Positions 16,055 to 23,866 of a stretch of 32,417 nt of DNA are shown in pieces; within the stretch, counting starts at the first letter, position 1, and every line of letters starts with the position of its first letter. The notes beneath the pieces are model-generated. The model was not told where the DNA came from, did not search any database, and saw only the letters and a program-made list of their open reading frames with translations. Source of the stretch: an uncultured Verrucomicrobiota bacterium (GTDB taxonomy: Bacteria > Verrucomicrobiota > Verrucomicrobiia > Limisphaerales > UBA9464). Where the stretch lies: positions 1 to 32,417 of the forward strand of contig CAIRNV010000487.1 in assembly GCA_903880005.1 (NCBI GenBank), given 5' to 3'. Position numbers and translations under genes: made by a program.

Positions 16055-16363
16055 ATGCCTGCTCGAACCGCCCCCAAAAAACGCCCCCAGTCTCCCAAGC
16101 CCGCCCCGAAGGCCTCCGGTGACGTCCGTCGTCGCTTCTGGATGACCTTCCCAGCCTCCCGCATCCAGTCACCCCTCATCTGGGAACTCGGCCACCGCTT
16201 CCCCCTCGTCACCAACATCCGCCAAGCCAGCGTCACGGAGGAGGTCGGCATCGTCTGCCTCGAAATCTCCGGGCCCGCCGACGGCGTCGATGCAGGCCTC
16301 CGCTGGCTCAAGAAAATGGGCGTGAGCGTTGAGCCCGTCGAACTCTCTGCCGTCGAGTCCTAA
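16055..16363 (+). CDS. NIL-domain protein
   Basis: The protein has 102 residues. About 22 residues of a Lys/Pro/Ala-rich leader are followed by a ferredoxin-like NIL domain (about 28-98): 'RFWMTFPASRIQSPLIWELG', 'TNIRQASVTEEVGIVCLEISG' and 'GLRWLKKMGVSVEPVE'. NIL domains occur at the C-terminus of the methionine importer ATPase MetN, where they bind methionine, and as small free-standing proteins or fused to ferredoxins near sulfur amino-acid genes. A ligand-binding or sulfur-assimilation role is inferred from the upstream CysO-like gene. ATG 16055 gives the full frame; an internal ATG at 16142 would leave the bare domain. No iron-sulfur cysteine motif is present. Confidence 0.8.
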   Translation: MPARTAPKKRPQSPKPAPKASGDVRRRFWMTFPASRIQSPLIWELGHRFPLVTNIRQASVTEEVGIVCLEISGPADGVDAGLRWLKKMGVSVEPVELSAVES

Positions 16364-16383
16364 ACCGGGACGATTTCGTCGTG

Positions 16384-16413
16384 CGGGACGCGATGTCCCG
16401 GCGGTTTCTTTCC
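16384..16413 (+). terminator. Weak terminator-like hairpin after the NIL gene
   Basis: CGGGAC-GCGAT-GTCCCG (16384-16400) is a perfect 6-bp stem, followed after a few bases by TTTCTTTCC. It starts 21 nt past the NIL stop. The T-tract is interrupted, so efficiency is doubtful. Confidence 0.4.
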
Positions 16414-16467
16414 TCACGCCCGTGATGGACTTTCCCGAGGGGCGTTCACCGGGAATCACACCACCTT

Positions 16468-16483
16468 CCTTGTTAAAACAAGG
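16468..16483. promoter_or_regulatory. Perfect 16-bp dyad upstream of the HU-family gene
   Basis: CCTTGTT-AA-AACAAGG is a perfect 7-2-7 inverted repeat 92 bp before the HU-family ATG. It is much more AT-rich than its surroundings. It could be an operator for a dimeric regulator or overlap the promoter (TTGTTA inside it is -35-like). No T-tract follows, so it is not a typical terminator. Confidence 0.4.
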
Positions 16484-16575
16484 CTGCTTCTTGCATTGAA
16501 CTACCAGCTTGACCCGAACCAGCCTCCTTCCCTATCACCAACCCGCATCCCCCTAACCTTTGAAGACTCGTTGCC

Positions 16576-16911
16576 ATGACCAAGCGCGAAATTGTCATGA
16601 GCATCGCCGAGGAACTCGGCGATGGCCCATCGGCTGACAAAACCACCGACTTGAGCCAGGACGTCATCCTGGCGGTCGTCCAGAAGACCCTCGACATCAT
16701 CCTCGCCGCCGTTGCCCGCGGCGAGACCGTCGAGCTTCGCAACTTTGGCGTGTTTGAGGTCAAAGTCCGGAAGGCAAGGATCGGCCGAAATCCCAACGCA
16801 CCGGCCGATGACGTCCCCATCCCCCCCCGCGCCGTGGTCAAGTTCAAGCCTGGCAAGGAGATGCGCGACCAAGTCTTCAAGCTCACCCCCGACAAGCTCC
16901 TGAAGAAGTAG
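16576..16911 (+). CDS. HU/IHF-family DNA-binding protein
   Basis: The protein has 111 residues and is a nucleoid-associated DNA-bending dimer. It begins 'MTKREIVMSIAEELG', the helix 1 region of HU, with 'VELRNFGVFEVKVRKARIGRNPN' in family style forming the saddle and the DNA-binding arm. The arm keeps 'GRNP', whose proline intercalates into DNA in HU/IHF. After the arm 'AVVKFKPGKEMRDQV' is the usual closing strand and helix. It is about 15-20 residues longer than E. coli HU because of an extended C-terminus ('KLTPDKLLKK') and a slightly longer helix 1-2 linker. The ATG at 16576 fits the domain start. The dyad at 16468-16483 may regulate it. Confidence 0.92.
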   Translation: MTKREIVMSIAEELGDGPSADKTTDLSQDVILAVVQKTLDIILAAVARGETVELRNFGVFEVKVRKARIGRNPNAPADDVPIPPRAVVKFKPGKEMRDQVFKLTPDKLLKK

Positions 16912-17006
16912 GCGGGTGCGTTGGGCGATCTCATGCTCGACCGACGTTTCCGGGCCGAGTGCGTCGCCTCGCCCTTGCCGGCTCCATCACACCGCACCAT
17001 TTCGGC

Positions 17007-17555
17007 CTAGTGCCGCATGACCTCCAACGCGTTATCAAACCAAAGGCCGTTGAGGTCGAATTGAAGCCGGGGCGGCTCCAGCTCGCCGCGAAACCAGTGG
17101 AACGTGTTCCGCTCGCGCACGAGCCCGGCCGCCTCCTCCACCATCTCGGCATCCAGCGCCACGATCCCGTACCGGCCACGTCGAAACTCCTCCTTTTGCA
17201 TCGTGCGCAGCAACGCCGCGGCCTCCTCGGCCGACGGCTTCACGACCCAAATCTCGGCCTCGGGACACTTCACCGACAACTTCTCCAGCTTCGTCGTGGA
17301 GCAATCGCCGCACTCAATCCAGAGCTGCGGTCGCATGTCATAGCCCAGTTGAAGCAAGTCGGGCTCGAAGGGGATGGCATCGTTCTGGGTATCGCCCTCG
17401 ATCACCAACCGCTCCCGATAAAACAGCACCCACGCTAGGAATTTCATGAAGACGTGGTGCACGGACTCGTTGGGTCGTTGCCCCAGGAGAATCTTATGGG
17501 GCAACGGCCGGCGACGGTCGTCGCTCGTCATCTGAAACGTGAACTTCCCAGGCAT
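17007..17555 (-). CDS. YaeQ family protein
   Basis: The protein has 182 residues, close to the 181 of E. coli YaeQ. Family features seen: an N-terminal 'KFTFQMTSDDRRRPLPHKI' strand region, 'NESVHHVFMKFLAWVLFY' (the conserved helix that follows the S/T-E motif), 'EPDLLQLGYDMRPQLWIECGD' and a lysine-rich 'KLEKLSVKCPEAEIWVV'. YaeQ has a PD-(D/E)XK nuclease-like fold, and the Glu-Pro-Asp plus 'WIECG' block would fit that; no enzymatic activity is established for the family. ATG 17555 was chosen over an open extension to 17615 because it matches the family N-terminus. It lies 66 bp after the symporter stop, perhaps in the same unit. Confidence 0.8.
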   Translation of the reverse strand: MPGKFTFQMTSDDRRRPLPHKILLGQRPNESVHHVFMKFLAWVLFYRERLVIEGDTQNDAIPFEPDLLQLGYDMRPQLWIECGDCSTTKLEKLSVKCPEAEIWVVKPSAEEAAALLRTMQKEEFRRGRYGIVALDAEMVEEAAGLVRERNTFHWFRGELEPPRLQFDLNGLWFDNALEVMRH

Positions 17556-17621
17556 CCGTCCGCACCATGCCGCATCAAGGGTGCCCGGAGCGAGCCTTGC
17601 CCGAACCGGAACCAAGTCGCC

Positions 17622-19466
17622 TCAATGTCCCTCGTGTTCACGCACGTATTCCTGCTTCAACCCCAAGGCCTCCGGCGCGTGCAAGACCAGCATCTTCATC
17701 CGGATGTCGGAAGGAACCCGTGACCGGGTGGACCACGACACCACCACCATCAGGCCGATGGCGAGGGGCACGCACCACACGGCGGGTTGCTCGCACAGGA
17801 TCCGAAGCAAGGGGTGCGCCGCCCAAAAAGCGGTCAGGTCCAATGCCGACGGCAGCCAGGGCTTGCCAACAAAGGCCGACAAGCTGGTCAAGGAGACCGC
17901 AAACAACGAGCAAGCGCCCCCCGTCAACATGCCCGTCGCAGCCCCCGCCATCGTCATGCCGCGCCACCACACGGACATGAACAGCAACGGGAAGTAGCTC
18001 GCCGCCGCGATCGCAAACGCCTGTCCCACCATGAAGTTGATGTCCAGGGGCTCCACGAAGCACCCGAGGACCGTCGCCACGCCGCCCACCGCAAAAGCAC
18101 ACACCTTGAACATCCGCATCCGCTCCGTCGCCGTGGATCCCGGCCGAAGCATGCGGCCATAGACGTCGTGGGCGAGCGCGCCCGTCATCGAGACCAGCAA
18201 CCCCGAAAACGTGGACATGAACGCGGCAAATGCCCCGGCGCATGCGATGCCCGAAAGAATCGAACCCATTTGCCCTCCCAAGACGCTCGGCAATTCCAGG
18301 ACCACCTTGTCCGTCCCGCGCACCCCCACGCCGTCGTAAAGCGATGGCATCAAGTTCCTCCCAAAAGCCCCCAACACCGGCGGGAACACGTAGAAGACGC
18401 CGATCAAGATCATCACCCACATGGTCGTGCGCTTGGCGGAGACGCCGTCGGGGTTGGTGTAAAACCGCACCAGGATGTGCGGAAGCCCCGCCGTGCCGCA
18501 CACGACGGCGATGATCAACGAGTACGTGTACAAGAGCGCGTAGGGACGCGAATCCGCCGCCGACAACTTCGCAGCCTTCGCCGCCTTGGTGGTCAGCGGG
18601 CCGAATGGATGCCGCCATGCGTCGTCCGAAGGCGCCTTGGCCGGGAGCACGGCCGGTGCCGGGTCGGCGCCCGCGCCCGCAGCCAGCGCGGACGCGGTCG
18701 CCCCGCCCGTCGTGGCATGCGGCGTCGCCAATTGCTTGCCGTAGCCGCCGTACACCGACAGCAGCACGAACACCGGGACCGAAATGGCGAAGAGCTTGAG
18801 CCAGTATTGGAAGGCCTGCACCAGCGTGATGCCCTTCATGCCTCCCAACGCGACATTCAACGTGATCACCGCCCCCACCACCACCACGCCCGCCCAATAC
18901 GGAAACCCCGCCATGGCCACCCCGTTCGACCGGGGAGCGAGGATGTCGAGCCAGCCTCCGCGCAAGTCCACCGACTGGAATATGTACGCCAGGGTCGTCC
19001 CGGCACCCTTCATCTGCGGCATCGTGTAGAAGAACCCGATGAACAGCACGAAGAGCACGGCGATCTTGCGAAACAGCGGCGAGTCATACCGCCCCTCGGC
19101 AAAGTCCGGAATCGTGTAGGCCCCGAAACGACGCAGCGGCCCCGCGATGAACAGCAGCAGGAACAGGTAGCCGCATGCGTAACAAACGGGATACCACAAC
19201 GCGTCGTACCCACTCGACATCACCATGCCCGCCACCCCCATGAACGACGCCGCCGACAGGTACTCGCCGGAGATCGCCGATGCATTCCAACCCACCGACA
19301 CGCCGCGACCCGCCACGAAGAAGTCCGACGCGGTTCGCGCCTTGCCGGCCGCCCAATAGCCCAGCCCCAACGTCACCAACACCGTCAGCAACGACCACCC
19401 GAGAATCCAAGGGTCCACGGCTGCCAGCATCGCTCCCATCCCCTGCCCCGGCATCCAGGCGATCAT
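17622..19466 (-). CDS. Sodium:solute symporter (acetate permease ActP-like)
   Basis: The 614-residue inner-membrane protein of the SSS family has about 13 hydrophobic segments. Family landmarks: 'ASDFFVAGRGVSVGWNASAISGEYLSAASFMG' in segments near residues 40-75, matching the sodium-binding TM1 region, and 'GITLVQAFQYWLK'. Together with the DUF485 gene before it, this is the arrangement of YjcH-ActP, where the permease takes up acetate or other short monocarboxylates with Na+ or H+. The insert with 'TTGGATASALAAGAGADPAPAVLP' type composition (about residue 230-260) is low-complexity and unusual. ATG 19466 overlaps the DUF485 stop by four bases (ATGA), supporting this start and translational coupling; the frame is open further upstream only by chance. 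Confidence 0.9.
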   Translation of the reverse strand: MIAWMPGQGMGAMLAAVDPWILGWSLLTVLVTLGLGYWAAGKARTASDFFVAGRGVSVGWNASAISGEYLSAASFMGVAGMVMSSGYDALWYPVCYACGYLFLLLFIAGPLRRFGAYTIPDFAEGRYDSPLFRKIAVLFVLFIGFFYTMPQMKGAGTTLAYIFQSVDLRGGWLDILAPRSNGVAMAGFPYWAGVVVVGAVITLNVALGGMKGITLVQAFQYWLKLFAISVPVFVLLSVYGGYGKQLATPHATTGGATASALAAGAGADPAPAVLPAKAPSDDAWRHPFGPLTTKAAKAAKLSAADSRPYALLYTYSLIIAVVCGTAGLPHILVRFYTNPDGVSAKRTTMWVMILIGVFYVFPPVLGAFGRNLMPSLYDGVGVRGTDKVVLELPSVLGGQMGSILSGIACAGAFAAFMSTFSGLLVSMTGALAHDVYGRMLRPGSTATERMRMFKVCAFAVGGVATVLGCFVEPLDINFMVGQAFAIAAASYFPLLFMSVWWRGMTMAGAATGMLTGGACSLFAVSLTSLSAFVGKPWLPSALDLTAFWAAHPLLRILCEQPAVWCVPLAIGLMVVVSWSTRSRVPSDIRMKMLVLHAPEALGLKQEYVREHEGH

Positions 19467-19783
19467 CGACCCACCCCCGTCCCTTGGCGCGCCCGGGCCA
19501 CCTCGGCCTCCTCCAGTCGGATCGAGCGCTGGATGAACACCCACGCGACAACCCACACGAAGGGAAAGAAGAGAACGCCGAGGACCAGCCACGAGAACGT
19601 GAAACCCGCCACTTCGTGGGCCATCCAGCCCGGCACCAGGTAGTTCAAGGCCGGCATGGCCAGCAACACGACGAGGAACGCCAGGGCGCACCCGACGGAC
19701 AACGCCAGTTGGCGACGCTTCAGTCCCGCGAGGAACTCCTCCGAGTGCACCAGGTCCGACGGGCCTTCCTTGTTCGACTTCAT
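19463..19783 (-). CDS. DUF485 membrane protein (YjcH-like)
   Basis: The 106-residue protein has two membrane segments, about 28-50 ('LALSVGCALAFLVVLLAM') and 62-88 ('FTFSWLVLGVLFFPFVWVVAWVFI'). It begins with a soluble 'HSEEFLAGLKRRQ' helix typical of DUF485. Such proteins are encoded directly before ActP-type symporters and are presumed to be accessory subunits, though their role is not settled. Its TGA overlaps the symporter ATG (ATGA at 19466-19463). The ATG at 19783 is the natural start for the family; the frame stays open upstream to about 20593 antisense to aceE, which is a GC artefact. Confidence 0.85.
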   Translation of the reverse strand: MKSNKEGPSDLVHSEEFLAGLKRRQLALSVGCALAFLVVLLAMPALNYLVPGWMAHEVAGFTFSWLVLGVLFFPFVWVVAWVFIQRSIRLEEAEVARARQGTGVGR

Positions 19784-20050
19784 GCGGTGGAAACAAGGTC
19801 CAAGGACGACGGATGCGGATTCAAGCCCCAAGTCTTTCGCCGTGGCGCGCCATGGGAGCCCTTCGGACCCGGTGGAATGGGTTTCATGGCAACACGCGAC
19901 GCCGGGACTTCGGCAGAACCGGTCATGAGTCAGGCCCAAGCCCATCGTCGGCACGCTTGGCAGGGGGGCCGAAATGGATATCGTCTCGTCCGGCGTCAGC
20001 GCACGCCTTCCACCTTGAAGAATCTCGATCTTACCTCGGTATCCGGCGTC

Positions 20051-22759
20051 GTGAATGGAACCCCGAAGGCCGCTCCCGGCCAACGTCCGCGCCTCGCGCC
20101 GGACCTGACGCGGCACTCGGGCTCGATCGAGGACCTGATGGACCTGGTCCTCGCCGGCAAGGCGCCCGAGGACGGCAAGGTGATCGTGTCGGACCTGATC
20201 GCCGGGCTGCGCTCGCGGGGGCACGCGATCCCGGACGTCACGAGCACGCCGTACTTCAACACCATTCCACGTCACGAGCAGCCGGAATACCCGGGCGACC
20301 TGGAGATGGAGCGCCTGATCCGGGCGCATGTTCGATGGAACGCGATGGCCATGGTGGTGCGCGCGAACGCGGGCGACCTGGGCGTGGGAGGCCACATCTC
20401 GACGTTCGCATCCCTCGCCACGCTGTACGAGGTGGGCTTCAACCACTTCTTCCGGGGCGGCGACGGCGGGCGGGTGGCGGACATGATGTACTTCCAAGGC
20501 CATGCGTCGCCGGGCAATTACTCCCGGTCGTTCCTGGAGTACCGGCTGGACGAGCAGCACCTCGTGAACTTCCGCCAGGAATTGCAGAAGCACCCCGGCC
20601 TATCGAGCTACCCACATCCCTACTTGATGCCGGACTACTGGCAGTTCCCGACGGTCTCCATGGGGCTGGGCCCGATTCATTCGATCTACCAAGCGTACTT
20701 CAGCCGCTACTTGCAGAACCGCGGGCTGCTCAACGTGTCGCGCGAGGAGGAGCCCATGGTCTGGTGCTTCATTGGCGACGGTGAAAGCGACGAGCCGGAG
20801 ACGCTGGGGCAGATCAACCTCGCCGGGCGCGAGGGATTGGACAATTTGGTGTGGGTGATCAACTGCAACCTGCAACGCCTCGATGGCCCCGTGCGCGGGA
20901 ACGGGAAGATCATCCAGGAGTTGGAGGGATCCTTCCGGGGCTCGGGCTGGAACGTCATCAAGGTCCTGTGGGGCTCGAACTGGGATGAATTGCTCGAGCG
21001 CGACGCCACCGGTTTGCTCGCCAAGCGCATGGAGGAGGTCGTCGATGGCGAATACCAGAAGTATGTCGTCGAGCCCGGCAGCTACATCCGGCGCCATTTC
21101 TTCGGCAAGTATCCGCCCCTGCTCCGGTTGGTGGACCACCTAAGCGACGACCAACTCAAGCGGTTGATGCGCGGCGGACACGACCCCATCAAGGTCCACG
21201 CGGCATACCATCGAGCCACGCGGCAACGCAATGGCCGCCCCACCGTCATCCTGGCCAAGACCGTGAAGGGATACGGCCTCGGTGAGGCCGGTGAAGGACG
21301 CAATCCCACCCACCAGCAGAAGAAGCTCGCCGAGCGCGACCTGCGTCACTTCGCGTCCCGCTTCAGCGTGCCGGTCAGCGACGAGGAAATCGCCGAGATG
21401 CCCTTTTTCCGGCCGCCGAAGGACAGCCCGGAGACCCAGTATCTCCTCGCGCGCCGCCAAGCGCTGCACGGCTTCTTGCCAGCGCGCGAGGTGCGCGCGC
21501 CGGCCATCAAGGCCCCGCGCCCGGCGGACTTCCCATCCCTTCTCAACGCCTCGGTCCTGGAGAAGGCGTCCACGACGAAGGCCTACACCGTGCTCCTGAG
21601 CGCGCTGTTGAGAAACCGCGAGTTCGGCAAGTTTGTCGTCCCCATCGTGCCCGACGAGGCGCGGACCTTCGGCATGGAGGGCCTGTTTCGCGAGGTGGGC
21701 ATCTACTCGTCCAAGGGCCAGTTGTACGACCCCGTGGACAAGGGGGAAGCCATGCCATACGTGGAGAAGAAGACGGGGCAACTCCTGGAGTCTGGGATCA
21801 ACGAGGCCGGCTCCATGGGCGGGTTCGTGGCGGCGGGAACGGCCGTCTCCAACTACGGGCTGCCCATGATCCCGTTCTACATCTACTACTCGATGTTCGG
21901 CTTCCAGCGCGTGGGCGACCAAGTATGGCTTGCCGGCGACAGCCGGGCGCGCGGCTTCCTCGTGGGCGCCACGTCGGGACGCACCACCCTCAACGGCGAG
22001 GGGTTGCAACACCAGGACGCCCACAGCCATCTCGTGGCCTCCAGCGTCCCGAACCTCATGTCCTACGAGCCCGCCTTCGGCTACGAGCTGGCCGTCATCG
22101 TGTGCGACGGGCTCCGCCGCATGTTCGAGCAAGGCGAGGACGTCTTTTACTACGTCTCCGTCCACAACGAGGACTACAAGCACGCCCCCATGCCCTCGGA
22201 CCCCTCGACCGAGGAAGGCATCCTGCGCGGCATGTACCGCTTCCAAGCCGGCAAGGCCGACCTGCCGCACAAGGCCCAAATCATCGGCTCGGGCTCCATC
22301 CTGATGCAGGCCCTGCGGGCGCAGGCCTTGCTGGAAAAATACGGTGTGTCCGCCGACGTCTGGAGTGCCACCAGCTTCAAACGTCTGCGGTCCGAGGCCC
22401 AGGCCGCGCGTCGGTGGAACATGCTCCACCCCACCGAGACGCCTCGCCGATCCTACCTCGAGGATGTCGTCGAGGGCGTCCCGGGCCCGTGGATCGCCGT
22501 GAGCGACAACCTGAAGCTGGTCGCCGACCAAATCGCGCCGTGGATTCCGGGCGGCTTGACGACGTTGGGATGCGACGGGTTCGGCCGCTCAGAGGCCAGG
22601 CCAGTGCTGCGTCGGTTCTTCGAGGTCGATGCCGAGTGCACCGCCGTGGCGACCTTGTACGCGTTGTCGCAGCGCGGGAAGATTCCCGCCACGGTGGTCG
22701 CGCAGGCCATCCGAGAACTCGGCGTCGATCCCGAGAAGGCCTTCGGCGTCTGCGTCTAG
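20051..22759 (+). CDS. aceE: Pyruvate dehydrogenase E1 component, homodimeric AceE type
   Basis: The enzyme decarboxylates pyruvate with thiamine diphosphate and passes the acetyl group to the lipoyl domain of E2. Strong family blocks: '[20 protein letters not shown]', 'VYFQGH'-like '[14 protein letters not shown]', '[25 protein letters not shown]' (in segments), and the ThDP motif 'GDGESDEPE' leading to '[17 protein letters not shown]'. From GTG 20051 it has 902 residues, in the normal range of 880-910. An ATG at 19925 is in frame, but the extra 42 residues do not resemble the family; the frame is open to 19280 by chance. E2 (aceF) and E3 (lpd) are not in the window. It is divergent from the symporter pair, a monocarboxylate transporter, so a pyruvate/acetate link is conceivable. 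Confidence 0.95.
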   Translation: [902 protein letters not shown]

Positions 22760-22780
22760 CCGCTCCCTCTCCTCAACGGC

Positions 22781-23419
22781 ATGGATCCAGCGCCCCCATC
22801 GCCGCGTCGGTTGCCGGGACAGGGCGTCCTCGTCGTGTTTGAAGGCATCGACGGCGCAGGCAAGTCCACGCAAGTGCGTCGCTTGGTCGATGGGCTCAGG
22901 GCCGGGGGCTGGGACGTCGTGATGGACCGAGAACCGACCGATGGCCCGCATGGACGTCGGCTCCGGGAATCTGCCGTGACGGGGCGCCTGTCGGCGGCGG
23001 AGGAACTCGAACTGTTCATGGCCGACCGCCGTCAGCATGTCGCCGAAGTCATCCAACCGGCCTTGGATTCGGGCCGCGTCGTGGTGTTGGATCGCTATTA
23101 CCATTCCAACGCCGCCTACCAGGGCAGCCGCGGGCTCGACTGGCGCGAGATCGTGCGTCGCAACGAGGCCTTCGCTCCCCGGCCGGACCTCGTGCTCTGG
23201 ATTGATGTCGATCCCGCCGTCTCGGGTGCACGCATCCGGGCGCGGGGCGATGTCGCAAATCAATTCGAGCGCATCGACCAGTTGCAACGTTGCCGGGAGA
23301 TCTTCGCCGGGTTGGGAGACGAACGAATCCAACGCATCGACGGCGCGCAGGCCGAGTCCGAGGTGGAAGGAGACGTCCGCGAGGCCGTCCAGGCCTTGCT
23401 GAGCACGCGCTCGCGGTAG
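22781..23419 (+). CDS. tmk: Thymidylate kinase (dTMP kinase)
   Basis: The cytoplasmic enzyme phosphorylates dTMP to dTDP with ATP. The 212-residue protein has the P-loop 'FEGIDGAGKST' (about 20-30), 'DREPTDGPHGRRLRE' as the substrate-binding loop, 'VVVLDRYYHSNAAYQG' as the DRY/S-x-AYQ signature and a LID region 'RIRARGDVANQFERID'. The loop reads REPTDG rather than the common REPGGT of many bacteria, a variant also found elsewhere in the family. A 15-residue proline-rich leader precedes the domain; a later start cannot be excluded, but none fits better than ATG 22781. It lies 21 bp after aceE and is probably co-transcribed. Repeat A2 begins 8 bp past its stop. Confidence 0.93.
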   Translation: MDPAPPSPRRLPGQGVLVVFEGIDGAGKSTQVRRLVDGLRAGGWDVVMDREPTDGPHGRRLRESAVTGRLSAAEELELFMADRRQHVAEVIQPALDSGRVVVLDRYYHSNAAYQGSRGLDWREIVRRNEAFAPRPDLVLWIDVDPAVSGARIRARGDVANQFERIDQLQRCREIFAGLGDERIQRIDGAQAESEVEGDVREAVQALLSTRSR

Positions 23420-23427
23420 AATGGCGC

Positions 23428-23692
23428 CGAATACGGCAATGGGAGGGATTCCAACGCGAGGAAAGGTCCCTCCCGGCTGGGATAGCGGGTCGTGGGGGCA
23501 CGCATGCAGGATCTCGCCTGTCGGATGAGGGTGTGATGGGCCCGCAAGACCGTTTGCCGGTGTTTCCCTCAGCCGTTGCACAAAAACTCGGCAGCCTTGC
23601 CGCTGCGAACGGGCACTCGGCCTACAGCATGGGCCAAGCCTTTGGCTCCACCTGAGGGTCTGACGGATCCCCACACCCACGGCCGTTTTTAG
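23428..23692 (-). repeat. 265-bp dispersed repeat, copy A2 (inverted relative to A1)
   Basis: Read on the minus strand it starts CTAAAAACGGC (23692-23682) exactly like A1 and is about 89% identical over the first 82 bases. The second half is more diverged but alignable in blocks, ending with the degenerate terminal sequence GCCGTATTCG. The length of 265 bp equals that of A1. It fills the gap between the convergent tmk and RGG-protein genes. Open frames across it are not conserved between copies. Confidence 0.65.
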
Positions 23693-23796
23693 GTTCAAGA
23701 ACTTACCCAGCCGGTGAGGTTGCCGTGGGCCGGTCAGGATCCCGTCGCCTTTTCGCCCAAGGCGCAAGCCCACGTGCTCGGGGGCAAAAGCCGGGA

Positions 23797-23834
23797 AACA
23801 AAAACGCGCCGGTGGAGGGCATCCAACCGGCGCG
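23797..23834 (-). terminator. Intrinsic terminator of the RGG-rich protein gene
   Basis: On the minus strand CGCGCCGGT (23834-23826) pairs perfectly with ACCGGCGCG (23813-23805) over a 12-nt loop, followed by TTTTTGTTT. It begins 32 nt past the stop codon at 23867. Confidence 0.85.
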
Positions 23835-23866
23835 ACAATGGGATCGGGGCGATGCGCCCGGAATCG

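Noticed and set aside
17787-19643. A 618-codon plus-strand frame antisense to the symporter
   Set aside because: The translation is rich in Arg, His and Pro without hydrophobic periodicity, while the other strand gives a clear SSS transporter.
19280-20050. Upstream extension of the aceE frame
   Set aside because: It overlaps DUF485 and the symporter start on the other strand, and its sequence does not resemble E1. GTG 20051 gives the normal length.
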